Assembly (NCBI GenBank): GCA_965200765.1
Contig: OZ241380.1
Location: 1,736,001 to 1,800,000, forward strand
Source: G965200765 sp965200765
GTDB taxonomy: Bacteria > Pseudomonadota > Gammaproteobacteria > Arenicellales > JAJDZL01
Length of the DNA stretch: 64,000 nucleotides
Reading direction: 5' to 3'
The position numbers and the translations under genes were made by a program. Positions 44,186 to 53,249 of the stretch are shown here, in pieces. Numbering within the stretch: the first letter of the stretch is position 1; every line of letters starts with the position of its first letter. Under the pieces are notes generated by a model. The model worked only from the letters and a program-made list of their open reading frames with translations. It was not told where the DNA came from and did no database searches.

Positions 44186-46144
44186 TCAGACTTCACTGCC
44201 AGTTCTTGACATCCCTACGGGTTCTTCATCACTGTATTTGATTAACTGGATGTATTCTTCCTTCCATAACGTCCACTCGCCCGTGTTGCGATCAAACTTG
44301 GAATTCACAAAGCACTTCCAGTTGTCATCGTCAATATTCTGGTAGTCCATACGATAGTAGTAGCCGGGATAGCGAGTTTCTTCCCGAAACTGAATGTGCT
44401 TCATGTGTGCGTAAGCGGCAATCAGGCGATGGTAGTTTTCCCATGCCCGAAGCAACTCATGCAGGTCCCTGGCGCGCATCTTCAATGAATCCTCGCGCAA
44501 CATTTCAAGTTTCTTCTCTGCAATTTCCAGCATCTTTTCATTGGTTTGATACCAGGTGGATACGCCGGCAACGTATTCATCCATGACTTTTTGCAACCTG
44601 AACTGAAACATCTTTGGCGTAATATAGTGCGGATTGATATCCTCTGCCGTTGTGTAGTCCTTGTGTTCAAGATAGGTTTTCACGGGCTGGTAGATTTCAT
44701 CAACCAGGTCTTCCACCGAGCGACTCAACTCCGGTTTCCAGTCTTTGTTGTCCAAGGCAAACTTGACCATGGACTTGGCGGCAATTCGACCTTCCGCATG
44801 TGAACCTGATGAGAATTTATGGCCGGATGCACCCACGCCGTCTCCGGCGGTAAACAGGCCCGCTACAGTGGTCATTCGATTGTAGCCCCAGTGATAGTGG
44901 TCGGGTGTTCCCGGCAAATCATCCGGTCCGGAACACCAAATCCCGGCACACCCCGAATGCGAACCAAGCAGGTACGGCTCAGTTGGCATCAATTCAGACA
45001 TTTCCTTGTCCGGTTCAATATTTTCTCCGGCCCATACTCCGCATTGCCCAATCGTCATGTCCAGAAAATCTTCCCACGCTTCTGCTTCCAAATGCTTGAT
45101 TTCACGCGGTGTCATTGTTTCGGCCAGCTTGGCCATTGCAGTTGGCGTGTCCATGAATATCGGTCCCCGACCTTCGCGCATCTCTTTCATCATCAGATGA
45201 TTGCGCAGGCAGGTGCCCATTTTGTGTCCGTCGGCATAAGCATCGTAACCATGATCGGCCAGAATATCTGCATTGCGTATCTGGTAATCTTCACCGAAAG
45301 CGTTCATTGCTTTGGCCTTGAACAGCAGAAACCAGGCACCGACCGGACCGTAGCCGTCCTTGAATCGGGCCGGCACGAACCGGTTTTCCATCAAAGTCAG
45401 AACTGCACCGCACTCGGCGGCCATTGAATAAGTTGAACCCGCGTTCCAAACCGGATACCAGGCGCGTCCGGTACCTTCTCCAACCGATCGCGGTCGGAAC
45501 ACATTCACTGCACCACCTGCCACTAGCAAACAGCACTTGAACTTGTAAATGAACACCTTGTGGTCGCGGACACTGAATCCAGCAGCTCCAGCGACACGAT
45601 TAGGATCATTTGCATCCGTAATCAATCGAACAATGAACACGCGCTCGGTGATGTTTTCTATGCCGATTGCTTTCTTGGCTGCTTCGGCAACAATCCATTT
45701 GTAAGACTCGCCATTGATCATAATTTGCCATCTTCCGGAGCGCACCGGCTTGCCACCTTCGGTCAGCATTTTGCCTTCGTCGCCGGCCTGCTTCCAGATC
45801 GGCAGTCCCCATGCCTCGAAGTTGTGTACCGAATCATCGACATGTCGTCCAACATCATAGACCAAGTCTTCGCGAGTAATCCCCATCAGGTCACCGCGAA
45901 CATATCTCACATAATCCGCCGGATCGTTCTCGCCCATATAGGTGTTGATCGCTGACAATCCTTGGGCAACTGCCCCGGACCGGTCCATCGCGGCTTTGTC
46001 AACCAGCTTGATGTTCAGGTCCTTTCCATCGGCCCAACGCATAATTTCAAATGCACAACCGCATGCGGCCATACCGCCGCCGATAATCAGAATATCGACT
46101 TCTTCTTCTACGATTTCCGGATTGCCGAATTCAAACTCTGCCAT
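44186..46144 (-). CDS. aprA: Adenylylsulfate reductase, alpha subunit
   Basis: Protein of 652 residues. FAD-binding ILIIGGGMAACGCAFEI is at 18-34, and the sequence includes AQGLSAINTYMGE, NDPADYVRYVRGDLMG, RSGRWQIMINGESYKWI, HKFSSGSHAEGRIA and the C-terminal RYPGYYYRMDYQNIDDDNW with catalytic His/Arg regions. This is AprA of the dissimilatory APS reductase, which in sulfur oxidizers makes APS from sulfite and AMP, and in sulfate reducers works the other way. It follows aprB after 21 bases, with GGAG before the ATG. The direction of catalysis is not read from sequence. Confidence 0.95.
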   Translation of the reverse strand: MAEFEFGNPEIVEEEVDILIIGGGMAACGCAFEIMRWADGKDLNIKLVDKAAMDRSGAVAQGLSAINTYMGENDPADYVRYVRGDLMGITREDLVYDVGRHVDDSVHNFEAWGLPIWKQAGDEGKMLTEGGKPVRSGRWQIMINGESYKWIVAEAAKKAIGIENITERVFIVRLITDANDPNRVAGAAGFSVRDHKVFIYKFKCCLLVAGGAVNVFRPRSVGEGTGRAWYPVWNAGSTYSMAAECGAVLTLMENRFVPARFKDGYGPVGAWFLLFKAKAMNAFGEDYQIRNADILADHGYDAYADGHKMGTCLRNHLMMKEMREGRGPIFMDTPTAMAKLAETMTPREIKHLEAEAWEDFLDMTIGQCGVWAGENIEPDKEMSELMPTEPYLLGSHSGCAGIWCSGPDDLPGTPDHYHWGYNRMTTVAGLFTAGDGVGASGHKFSSGSHAEGRIAAKSMVKFALDNKDWKPELSRSVEDLVDEIYQPVKTYLEHKDYTTAEDINPHYITPKMFQFRLQKVMDEYVAGVSTWYQTNEKMLEIAEKKLEMLREDSLKMRARDLHELLRAWENYHRLIAAYAHMKHIQFREETRYPGYYYRMDYQNIDDDNWKCFVNSKFDRNTGEWTLWKEEYIQLIKYSDEEPVGMSRTGSEV

Positions 46145-46165
46145 ATTTGATGCTCCGTTAAATAT

Positions 46166-46630
46166 TTACTGAGCGACAAATTGGCTCATGTCGCAGGAGT
46201 GCAATCCTTTGGTGAACAAGACTGTTGGATCGTCAATCTCATCGAAGTTTGCGTCTGGCTTGCCGATGTAAGGTTCTGCGGAACCTTCCGGTGTCGTACG
46301 AATCGGAAACTTGAAGCGCTTCCGGGTGCCGTTGCGAAACTTGATTGTCCACATGATGGACTCAGATCCGCGTAGCGGTTGCACGGAGGCACCTAGCGGC
46401 ACTACATCCGCATAATGTCTGACCTCAATCGCCTGCTGCGGACAAATCTTGACGCAGGAGTAGCACTCCCAGCATTGTTCTGGTTCCTGATTGTACGCCT
46501 TCATCGGATGACCAGTCATGGATCCATCCTTGTCCAGCATCATCAGGTCGTGAGGGCAAATGTACATACACGCGGTTTTGTCCTGTCCTTTGCAACCGTC
46601 GCATTTGTCAGTTCTTACATAAGTAGGCAT
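46166..46630 (-). CDS. aprB: Adenylylsulfate reductase, beta subunit
   Basis: Protein of 154 residues with two ferredoxin-type cysteine sets, C10-C13-C21-C25 and C53-C56-C59-C63, then a C-terminal tail that wraps AprA in known structures (TIKFRNGTRKRFKFPIRTTPEGSAEPY). It passes electrons between AprA and the Qmo module. AAGGAG precedes the ATG. A sigma70-type promoter is seen about 115 bases upstream. Confidence 0.95.
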   Translation of the reverse strand: MPTYVRTDKCDGCKGQDKTACMYICPHDLMMLDKDGSMTGHPMKAYNQEPEQCWECYSCVKICPQQAIEVRHYADVVPLGASVQPLRGSESIMWTIKFRNGTRKRFKFPIRTTPEGSAEPYIGKPDANFDEIDDPTVLFTKGLHSCDMSQFVAQ

Positions 46631-46898
46631 CGATTGAATTCTCCTTCATCAGCTACAAAAATCCGGATTGCTTCGCTCCAACGCTTGAATGAATCTGCGT
46701 TCAGCGTCATTGGTTGTTGTTCCCCGGAAAAAAGATTCAACTACAGGAACCAATTATAGAATGAAATTGCCTGTATGCAAATTGAATGTGCTAGTTCACC
46801 GAATATGGAACCTGCGCGACCGTTCCGGATCGTGCGCCAAACTCGGCACGAATTTGAACAAGTGTGTGTTGTTGCAACAGGAATGGCATAGCAAAAAG
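46631..46898 (-). other. Leader and promoter region of aprBA
   Basis: No gene is supported here. The promoter at 46753-46780 lies in the middle. A perfect 10-base palindrome TGTTGCAACA is at 46870-46879, between the promoter and the phasin terminator; its meaning is unknown. Confidence 0.5.
46753..46780 (-). promoter_or_regulatory. Promoter of aprBA
   Basis: Minus-strand TTGCAT (46775-46780), a 16-base spacer and a perfect TATAAT (46753-46758). The transcript would start near 46746 and have a leader of about 115 bases before aprB. Confidence 0.55.
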
Positions 46899-46934
46899 AA
46901 TAAAAAAAGAGCCTGCCATGTTTGCATAGCAGGC
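46899..46934 (-). terminator. Rho-independent terminator after the phasin gene
   Basis: On the minus strand GCCTGC pairs with GCAGGC (46929-46934 with 46911-46916), continued inside by three pairs after one mismatch, and followed by TCTTTTTTTATT. It lies about 70 bases after the phasin stop codon. Confidence 0.8.
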
Positions 46935-47000
46935 CCTATCAAAGGAGGAGTTATTGGTATGAAATACCAAACTTGATTTGAATCTTTGACAATTCTGATG

Positions 47001-47342
47001 TTAGGCAGCCTTCTTGGCCGTATTGCCTTTCGTTGCCGGAACTACCGGCGCAGGAACAGAATAATTCTGCCACAACGCAGTGTAAGCATCTCGTGTTTCA
47101 AGACCCAGCTCAACATAAGTCCGGGCAATGTTGTTGGTTTGCTCAATTGCGTTCTGAACTACTTTGCCTTGCAATGTAGCGTAATCTTCCAGAGTCTTGA
47201 CTTGCAACATCTCGCCCGCCTGAGCGGTTGCATTTTCAACTGCATTCTTTGCAGCCTTGACGTTGAAATCAACAGACTTGTTGATCAACTTTGCATTGAC
47301 TGCCATGGCATCATTTGCCAGTTCTACAAAATTGGTTTGCAT
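47001..47342 (-). CDS. Phasin-family protein
   Basis: Protein of 113 residues, mostly helical and amphipathic: VELANDAMAVNAKLINKSVDFNVKAAKNAVENATAQ, then LEDYATLQGKVVQNAIEQTNNIARTYVELG, and an Ala/Lys-rich tail (TKGNTAKKAA). This is the phasin pattern (proteins coating polyhydroxyalkanoate granules). The ATG at 47342 has CGGAG upstream; a longer frame to 47465 runs through the promoter and is rejected. No PHA synthase gene is in the window. Confidence 0.75.
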   Translation of the reverse strand: MQTNFVELANDAMAVNAKLINKSVDFNVKAAKNAVENATAQAGEMLQVKTLEDYATLQGKVVQNAIEQTNNIARTYVELGLETRDAYTALWQNYSVPAPVVPATKGNTAKKAA

Positions 47343-47376
47343 TGTCGTATCTCCGTATGTAAGTCGATTGATATTG

Positions 47377-47387
47377 TTGCAATGCAA
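47377..47387. promoter_or_regulatory. TGC-rich palindrome at the phasin promoter
   Basis: TTGCA-A-TGCAA is a perfect palindrome that overlaps the downstream edge of the -10 box and the expected start site. TGC-rich palindromes at phasin promoters are bound by PhaR-type repressors, so this may be such an operator (inference). Confidence 0.45.
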
Positions 47388-47413
47388 TATAACATCTTTT
47401 GAGTAAATGTCAA
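47386..47413 (-). promoter_or_regulatory. Phasin gene promoter
   Basis: Minus-strand consensus TTGACA (47408-47413), a 16-base spacer and TATATT (47386-47391). This is the strongest-looking sigma70 promoter seen in the window and agrees with high phasin expression. Confidence 0.7.
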
Positions 47414-47762
47414 GACTATTTTTTGTGTAAATCCTTAAACTTTTGTAAGAATTATAGAAATACAATTAAAACAAATACTTATGAGAGAAATGTAATCTAT
47501 GAAACAAGGCAATTTGGTTTCGAATATTGAATATGTTGCATTGCATCATTTTGAAAACCCATTCAAAATAATCTCAATGGTATGCTGTTGCGGTCAATGA
47601 GCGGGTGGATTGACAGATTCAAATATTGAGGTTCGATGATTTTCGTATCTCGCCTGAATGCACCGTTCAATCTTAGTAGAATATAGGAAGGTGCTGAACG
47701 AACCAGTGGAGTCTGGCACACACGCAAACTTCTTTCTGAATTCGGAGTCAAGGACTGACCAA
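47414..47762. other. Intergenic region between divergent genes
   Basis: No supported gene. A second near-copy of the phasin palindrome, TTGCA-T-TGCAT, is at 47536-47546. The rest should hold the promoter of the peptide-binding protein gene; an open frame upstream of 47763 is not counted as coding because the signal peptide begins there. Confidence 0.5.
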
Positions 47763-49454
47763 ATGATAAACGGCAAAGTAAAACAACTACTTCAAATTCT
47801 GGTATTGACAACCAGTGCGGCTTTCGCTCTGGGCGCCCAAGCTCAACCGAAGGACACGCTGGTCATTGGAATGACCCAGTTCCCCTCAACTTTTCACCCC
47901 AACTATGACGTGATGACGGCCAAGTATTACGTATTGCATATGACAATGCGACCGTTCACCGCATACGATTACAACTGGAACTTGGTCTGCATGCTTTGCA
48001 CCGAGCTACCGACCATGGAAAACGGTCGGGCCGTTGTCGAGGAATACGGAGATGGCAAGCAAGGTATTGCGGTAACTTTTACCATTCAGCCAGACGCGAC
48101 TTGGGGAGATGGTACCCCGGTTTCCACCAAGGATGTCGAATTCACTATCGAGGTGGGTAAGAACCCCGATAGTGGTGTTGTCGGCTCCGAGTTCTACCGC
48201 CGGGTTCGCAACCTTGAAATTGTTGATGAAAAAACATTCACCTTGCACATGGACCGGGTAGAGTTCAAGTACAACGAACTCGGCCTGTACCTGCTACCTG
48301 CTCATATCGAAAGACCAATTTATGAAGCATCCACCGCATTTGAGTACCGCAACAGAACTGCTTACGATACAGATGCCTTTAATCCTGCTCTTTACTATGG
48401 ACCCTACCGCATTTCCGGGGTAACCGCCGGCGCCTATGTCGAACTGGAGAGAAATGATTCCTGGTGGGGCAAAAAGCCGTTCTATGACAAAATTGTTGTC
48501 CGAATTATTGAAAATACAGCAGCATTGGAAGCCAATTTGCTGTCAAAATCAATTGACTTCATCGCCGGTACCCTCGGCGTTACCCTTGACCAGGCACTGT
48601 CAATCAAAAAGCGTCACAGTGATGATTTCGACTTCAACTTCCGCCCGGGACTCATATACGAACACATTGATGTCAATCAGGACAGTCCGATATTAAGCGA
48701 CGTCCGGGTTCGACAAGCATTGATGTATGCAACCAACCGAACCGCGATTAGTGAAAAAATTTTCGAAGGACAGCAACCGGTCGCCGATGGTTTTATCAGT
48801 CCGCTTGACTCGGTTTTCAATCCGAATCTTCAGAAATACCCTTACGACCCGGAAAAGGCGCGCGAGTTACTTGAACAAGCCGGTTGGCTAGTCAATGAAT
48901 CTACAGGAATTCGCGAGAACTCAAACGGCGAACCCCTGAAACTGGAATTCAGTACAACTTCGGGATCGCGAGTTCGTGAACTCGTCCAGCAAGCGATTCA
49001 AAGCAACTGGCATCAACTTGGAATTTCAGTTGAAATAAAAAATCAGCCGCCCCGAGTGTATTTCGGAGATACTGTCGAGAAGAGAAAATTTCCGCATCTG
49101 GCGATGTACGCCTGGCTTTCTGTTCCGGAAAGCCCGCCGCGCTCAACCCTGCATTCTACGGAAATTCCAACTCCGGAAAACAACTTTAGCGGCACTAACT
49201 ATCCCGGGTTTCGAAATGCGGAAATGGATCAGCTGATTGATGATGTTGAAGTCGAATTGGACCCCGGCGAACGATTGCCGATGTGGGCAAGAATGCAGGA
49301 AATTTATTCGGAGCAACTGCCTGCCCTGCCGTTGTACTTCCGGGTCGAACCCTTTGTGATTCCGAAGTGGCTCAAGGGAGTCACACCGACCGGCAATTCA
49401 TCAACCACAACTCTATGGATTGAAAATTGGCACACACAATTGCAAGACGATTGA
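47763..49454 (+). CDS. Peptide/nickel-type ABC substrate-binding protein
   Basis: Protein of 563 residues with a signal peptide (MINGKVKQLLQILVLTTSAAFALGAQA, cut after AQA) and the SBP family 5 pattern: LVIGMTQFPSTFHPNYD, FTIQPDATWGDGTPVSTKDVEFTIE, LLSKSIDFIAG, DVRVRQALMYATNR, PYDPEKARELLEQAGW. It binds oligopeptides or similar ligands in the periplasm. No permease or ATPase genes are beside it, so its transporter must be elsewhere or it has another role. Confidence 0.85.
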   Translation: MINGKVKQLLQILVLTTSAAFALGAQAQPKDTLVIGMTQFPSTFHPNYDVMTAKYYVLHMTMRPFTAYDYNWNLVCMLCTELPTMENGRAVVEEYGDGKQGIAVTFTIQPDATWGDGTPVSTKDVEFTIEVGKNPDSGVVGSEFYRRVRNLEIVDEKTFTLHMDRVEFKYNELGLYLLPAHIERPIYEASTAFEYRNRTAYDTDAFNPALYYGPYRISGVTAGAYVELERNDSWWGKKPFYDKIVVRIIENTAALEANLLSKSIDFIAGTLGVTLDQALSIKKRHSDDFDFNFRPGLIYEHIDVNQDSPILSDVRVRQALMYATNRTAISEKIFEGQQPVADGFISPLDSVFNPNLQKYPYDPEKARELLEQAGWLVNESTGIRENSNGEPLKLEFSTTSGSRVRELVQQAIQSNWHQLGISVEIKNQPPRVYFGDTVEKRKFPHLAMYAWLSVPESPPRSTLHSTEIPTPENNFSGTNYPGFRNAEMDQLIDDVEVELDPGERLPMWARMQEIYSEQLPALPLYFRVEPFVIPKWLKGVTPTGNSSTTTLWIENWHTQLQDD

Positions 49455-49467
49455 ACTGACCTTCCAT

Positions 49468-49511
49468 TACCGAAAGCGGTACAAAGGTGAAATTCGGTAG
49501 CAAAGTTTGCT
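49468..49511 (+). promoter_or_regulatory. Inverted repeats before the TAXI gene
   Basis: A seven-base stem TACCGAA (49468-49474)/TTCGGTA (49493-49499) is followed by a 13-base palindrome AGCAAA-G-TTTGCT (49499-49511). The first may end the upstream transcript, though no T-run follows; the second looks like an operator. Confidence 0.3.
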
Positions 49512-49566
49512 AATATAGAGAACAGAGTACCATTATTTGTTAATCATTCCAAGAATAGGAGACAAA

Positions 49567-50538
49567 ATGAAGAAAACACTCAATCTACTCGTTGGACTTG
49601 CATTTGTCTTGCTGGGCAGTGCGATGGTCTCACCAGTTTCTGCGCAACAACAGTTCGTAAGCATAGGCACTGGCGGCGTTACCGGCGTTTACTATCCTAC
49701 TGGCGGCGCAATTTGCCGACTAGTCAACAAAGACCGCAAAACTCACGGAATCCGTTGTTCGGCCGAGTCAACCGGCGGTTCGATTTACAACATCAACACC
49801 ATTCGTGCCGGTGAGCTTGAATTTGGCGTGGCTCAGTCCGACTGGCAGTTTCACGCTTACAACGGCACTTCAAAATTTGAAGACCAAGGTGCATTCTCGG
49901 ATCTGCGCGCAGTATTTTCTGTGCATCCCGAACCGGTAACGATTCTGGCACGAGATGATTCCGGCGTGAACAACATTACCGACCTCAAAGGCAAGCGCTT
50001 GAACATCGGCAACCCTGGTTCCGGAACTCGCGGCACTTGGGAAGTGATTGAAGAAGCTTTGGGATGGGAACGAAGCGATCTCAAATTGGCTGCTGAAATG
50101 AAATCTGCTGAAACAGGTCAAGCACTTTGCGACGGTAAGATCGATGCTTATTTCTGGCTGGTCGGACATCCGTCTGCACTGACACAGGAAACTTTGTCTA
50201 CTTGTGATGCCCACCTGGTCAATGCCACCGGCAGTGCAATTGACAAGCTGGTTGGCGACAATCCATACTATCGAACCGCAGTCATCCCTGCCGGAATGTA
50301 CAACAATGATGCAGATGTCACCACATTTGGTGTAGGTGCAACATTCGTATCCAGTGCATCCGTGCCGGCCGATGTAGTCTACATTGTTGTCAAGGCAGTT
50401 TTTGATAATATCGATCAGTTCAAAAAACTGCATCCGGCATTCGCGAATCTGGATCCTCAACAAATGATCAAGGATTCTTTGTCTGCCCCGCTCCACGATG
50501 GTGCCCTCCGGTACTACAAAGAAATGGGTTGGATGTAA
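49567..50538 (+). CDS. TAXI-family TRAP substrate-binding protein
   Basis: Protein of 323 residues with a signal peptide (MKKTLNLLVGLAFVLLGSA up to VSA-QQ) and the TAXI pattern FVSIGTGGVTGVYYPTGGAICRLVNK, STGGSIYNINTIRAGELEFGVAQSD, and GKRLNIGNPGSGTRGT. It captures a small acid, possibly glutamate-like, for the TRAP permease encoded next. AGGAG is seven bases before the ATG. Confidence 0.9.
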   Translation: MKKTLNLLVGLAFVLLGSAMVSPVSAQQQFVSIGTGGVTGVYYPTGGAICRLVNKDRKTHGIRCSAESTGGSIYNINTIRAGELEFGVAQSDWQFHAYNGTSKFEDQGAFSDLRAVFSVHPEPVTILARDDSGVNNITDLKGKRLNIGNPGSGTRGTWEVIEEALGWERSDLKLAAEMKSAETGQALCDGKIDAYFWLVGHPSALTQETLSTCDAHLVNATGSAIDKLVGDNPYYRTAVIPAGMYNNDADVTTFGVGATFVSSASVPADVVYIVVKAVFDNIDQFKKLHPAFANLDPQQMIKDSLSAPLHDGALRYYKEMGWM

Positions 50539-50552
50539 TTTCATTCAAAAAG

Positions 50553-50580
50553 GCGAGGCGGTTTTCACCGCCTCGCTTTC
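50553..50580 (+). terminator. Hairpin between TAXI gene and TRAP permease
   Basis: GCGAGGCGG (50553-50561) pairs perfectly with CCGCCTCGC (50568-50576) across a six-base loop, followed by TTTC. A short T-run suggests partial termination, giving more binding protein than permease. Confidence 0.7.
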
Positions 50581-50619
50581 TACTATCTTCCACATTAATG
50601 CCTGCGCATAAATTCCAGC

Positions 50620-53247
50620 TTGGCTAAAGAAGAGAAATCTGCGCCAACCGCAGAGGAACTGGTCGCGCAGGTAGATACTGGCTCGCGTATTCCTGATGGA
50701 TGGCAAGGACGTCTGATTTTTTACGTTGCGTTTGCCTGGGCACTTTTTCAGGTATACATCGCTTCGCATTTCCCCTACACGCTAACTGACTGGACCGGAA
50801 TTCCACTGGTAGTCACCAGTGCCAACGCCAGACTCATTCATCTGTCGTTTGCCATTCTGCTTGCTTCGCTTACATTTCCACTGTTCAAGTCAAGCTCGAA
50901 CAAAACAATTCCATGGTATGACTGGGCGCTTGCAGCACTTGGCATTCTGGCCTGCCTGTACATTGTAGTACTTAGAAACGAAATAGCAGTCCGCGCCGGT
51001 TTGCCCACCACTTCGGATCTGGTGATTTCGTCTATTGGAATGATTGTGCTGGCAATAACTGTGTATCGAACACTTGGACTGCCTTTATTGATCGTCGCGT
51101 CCGTGTTTGTCTTTTATGTATTTTTCGGAGATGCCCAATGGCTACCGGAAGCAGTGCAATGGAAAGGTGCTTCGTTTGGAAAAGCGATGTGGCACTACTG
51201 GATGCAAAATGAAGGGGTATTCGGAGTTGCTCTGGGGGTTTCCGCGTCTTTGATATTTCTCTTCGTATTGTTTGGTTCGATTCTGGAGAAGGCCGGTGCT
51301 GGAAATTTCTTTATCAAACTGGCGTTTTCACTGCTGGGACATTTGCGCGGCGGACCGGCCAAGGCTGCGGTAATGGCATCCGCACTCAGCGGCTTGTATT
51401 CAGGGTCATCGATCGCCAATACGGTAACCACCGGTACCTTTACGATTCCTTTGATGAAGCGCACCGGCTTGACACCGGAAAAAGCAGGTGCCGTTGAAGT
51501 GGCTTCGTCTACAAACGGACAGTTAACACCGCCCGTTATGGGGGCCGCGGCATTTCTGATTGCCGAGTTTACCGGAATCAGCTATACCGACATTATCAAG
51601 CACGCTTTGGTACCCGCTCTGGTTTCCTATATCGCCTTGGTCTACATCGTTCATCTGGAAGCGATGAAACTGAATTTAAAAGGTTTGCCCAAACCACCTT
51701 CAAATCTGACACTAATGACGAAACTGATTGGATTTCTAGGCGGCTTCATCGCCATTGCCCTGCTGGGAATGGCGGTGTACTTCGGTATGGGCTGGATCAA
51801 AGTACTCTTTCCCGATATTGCCTTCACCGTCGTCGTTGTGATATGCAGTATCGCCTATTTGATACTGGTGTGGCTGGCATCCCGTCTGGAAGACCTGGTC
51901 ATTGACGACCCCGAGGCACCCATCACTGAATTGCCGCGCGTGGGTCCAACCACGATTACCGGCTTGTACTACATTTTGCCAATTGTCATCCTGATTTGGT
52001 GCATCGTACTCGAACGATTATCACCCGCGTTTTCGGCCTTCTGGTCCATGTGCGCGATGACGGTTGTTGCAATTACCCAACATCCGTTGAAAGCTATTTT
52101 TCGAAAAACAGGGAATCTCCCGCAACAGTTTCGAAAAGGTGTAAAAGAATGGATTGATGGCATGGTTGCCGGTTCGTCCAACATGGTAGCAATCGCTGTG
52201 GCAACCGGTGCTGCCGGCATTATTGTCGGTACTATCTCACTCACTGGCGCACACCAAGTCGTTGGTGAATTCGTAGAGTTTCTGTCCGGCGGCAATTTGC
52301 TGCTCATGCTGTTGCTGGTCGCAGTGATGAGTCTGATTTTGGGGATGGGCTTGCCAACAACTGCAAACTATATTGTCGTATCCTCTTTGATGGCACCGGT
52401 GATATTGCTACTCGGGGCGAAAAGCGGTCTGATTGTTCCGGTGATCGCAGTTCATCTGTTCGTATTTTACTTCGGCATTCTGGCCGACGACACACCGCCT
52501 GTTGGTTTGGCGGCATTCGCGGCCGCAGCAATTTCAAAAGGAGACCCGATCAAAACCGGGTTCCAAGGATTTGCATACGACATACGAACTGCCCTTCTGC
52601 CTTTTCTGTTTATATTCAACACAGATTTGCTTCTTATCAATGTCACTCCCTTAAAGGCGATTTTCGTTTTCATCGTTGCTGTATTCGCGATGATGCTGTT
52701 TGCTTCGGCAACACAGAGATTCTTGCTGACGCGAAACAAAATCTGGGAGTCCATCATCCTGTTGCTGGTTGCCTTCAGTTTATTCAGACCAGGTTTTTGG
52801 CTAGACCAAATCCATCCACCTTATTCGCACGTTGAACCACACAAGATTTATGAAGTTGTCGGCGATGTACCCCCGGATGGTGTGATTACAGTAGTGGTAA
52901 GCGGGCCGGATTTCGATACCGGGGAAATAACCAGTACAACCTTGCTTGTGCCGCTCAGCAATGTTACCGAAGCAGAAAAGCGCCTGAGCGATGCCGGATT
53001 AATAGTGACTCACAAAGACGGTCAGATTCATGTAGAAGAACCGTATCACGGGACGCACTTGTTTGAAAAAATCGGTGACATGTTTGACTTTTATGGAGAT
53101 CATCCAGTTCATATTCAACACATCAAGCAAGAAAGCGACCGGATACCGAAGGAAGTGTTTTACATTCCGGCATTTGCACTATTTGGACTGGTTTACTTTG
53201 TGCAGTACAGACGTCGAGCGCGAGAAAGACTTCAACCGGCCAGCTGA
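50620..53247 (+). CDS. TRAP transporter fused permease (DctQM type)
   Basis: Protein of 875 residues. The N-terminal third holds the small-subunit helices (about residues 30-200); then comes the large subunit with VFGVALGVSASLIFLFVLFG, GGPAKAAVMASALSGLYSGSSIANTVTTGTFTIPLM and GMGLPTTANYIVVSS. After about residue 725 a soluble DUF3394-like tail follows (PDGVITVVVSGPDFDTG). This is the fused permease that works with TAXI binding proteins. The start is TTG at 50620, since no ATG or GTG lies before the first helix in this frame. Confidence 0.92.
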   Translation: MAKEEKSAPTAEELVAQVDTGSRIPDGWQGRLIFYVAFAWALFQVYIASHFPYTLTDWTGIPLVVTSANARLIHLSFAILLASLTFPLFKSSSNKTIPWYDWALAALGILACLYIVVLRNEIAVRAGLPTTSDLVISSIGMIVLAITVYRTLGLPLLIVASVFVFYVFFGDAQWLPEAVQWKGASFGKAMWHYWMQNEGVFGVALGVSASLIFLFVLFGSILEKAGAGNFFIKLAFSLLGHLRGGPAKAAVMASALSGLYSGSSIANTVTTGTFTIPLMKRTGLTPEKAGAVEVASSTNGQLTPPVMGAAAFLIAEFTGISYTDIIKHALVPALVSYIALVYIVHLEAMKLNLKGLPKPPSNLTLMTKLIGFLGGFIAIALLGMAVYFGMGWIKVLFPDIAFTVVVVICSIAYLILVWLASRLEDLVIDDPEAPITELPRVGPTTITGLYYILPIVILIWCIVLERLSPAFSAFWSMCAMTVVAITQHPLKAIFRKTGNLPQQFRKGVKEWIDGMVAGSSNMVAIAVATGAAGIIVGTISLTGAHQVVGEFVEFLSGGNLLLMLLLVAVMSLILGMGLPTTANYIVVSSLMAPVILLLGAKSGLIVPVIAVHLFVFYFGILADDTPPVGLAAFAAAAISKGDPIKTGFQGFAYDIRTALLPFLFIFNTDLLLINVTPLKAIFVFIVAVFAMMLFASATQRFLLTRNKIWESIILLLVAFSLFRPGFWLDQIHPPYSHVEPHKIYEVVGDVPPDGVITVVVSGPDFDTGEITSTTLLVPLSNVTEAEKRLSDAGLIVTHKDGQIHVEEPYHGTHLFEKIGDMFDFYGDHPVHIQHIKQESDRIPKEVFYIPAFALFGLVYFVQYRRRARERLQPAS

Positions 53248-53249
53248 GT

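Noticed and set aside
47343..47465. Longer start of the phasin gene
   Set aside because: It would translate the TTGACA/TATATT promoter and its palindrome. The ATG at 47342 has CGGAG upstream and fits the family.
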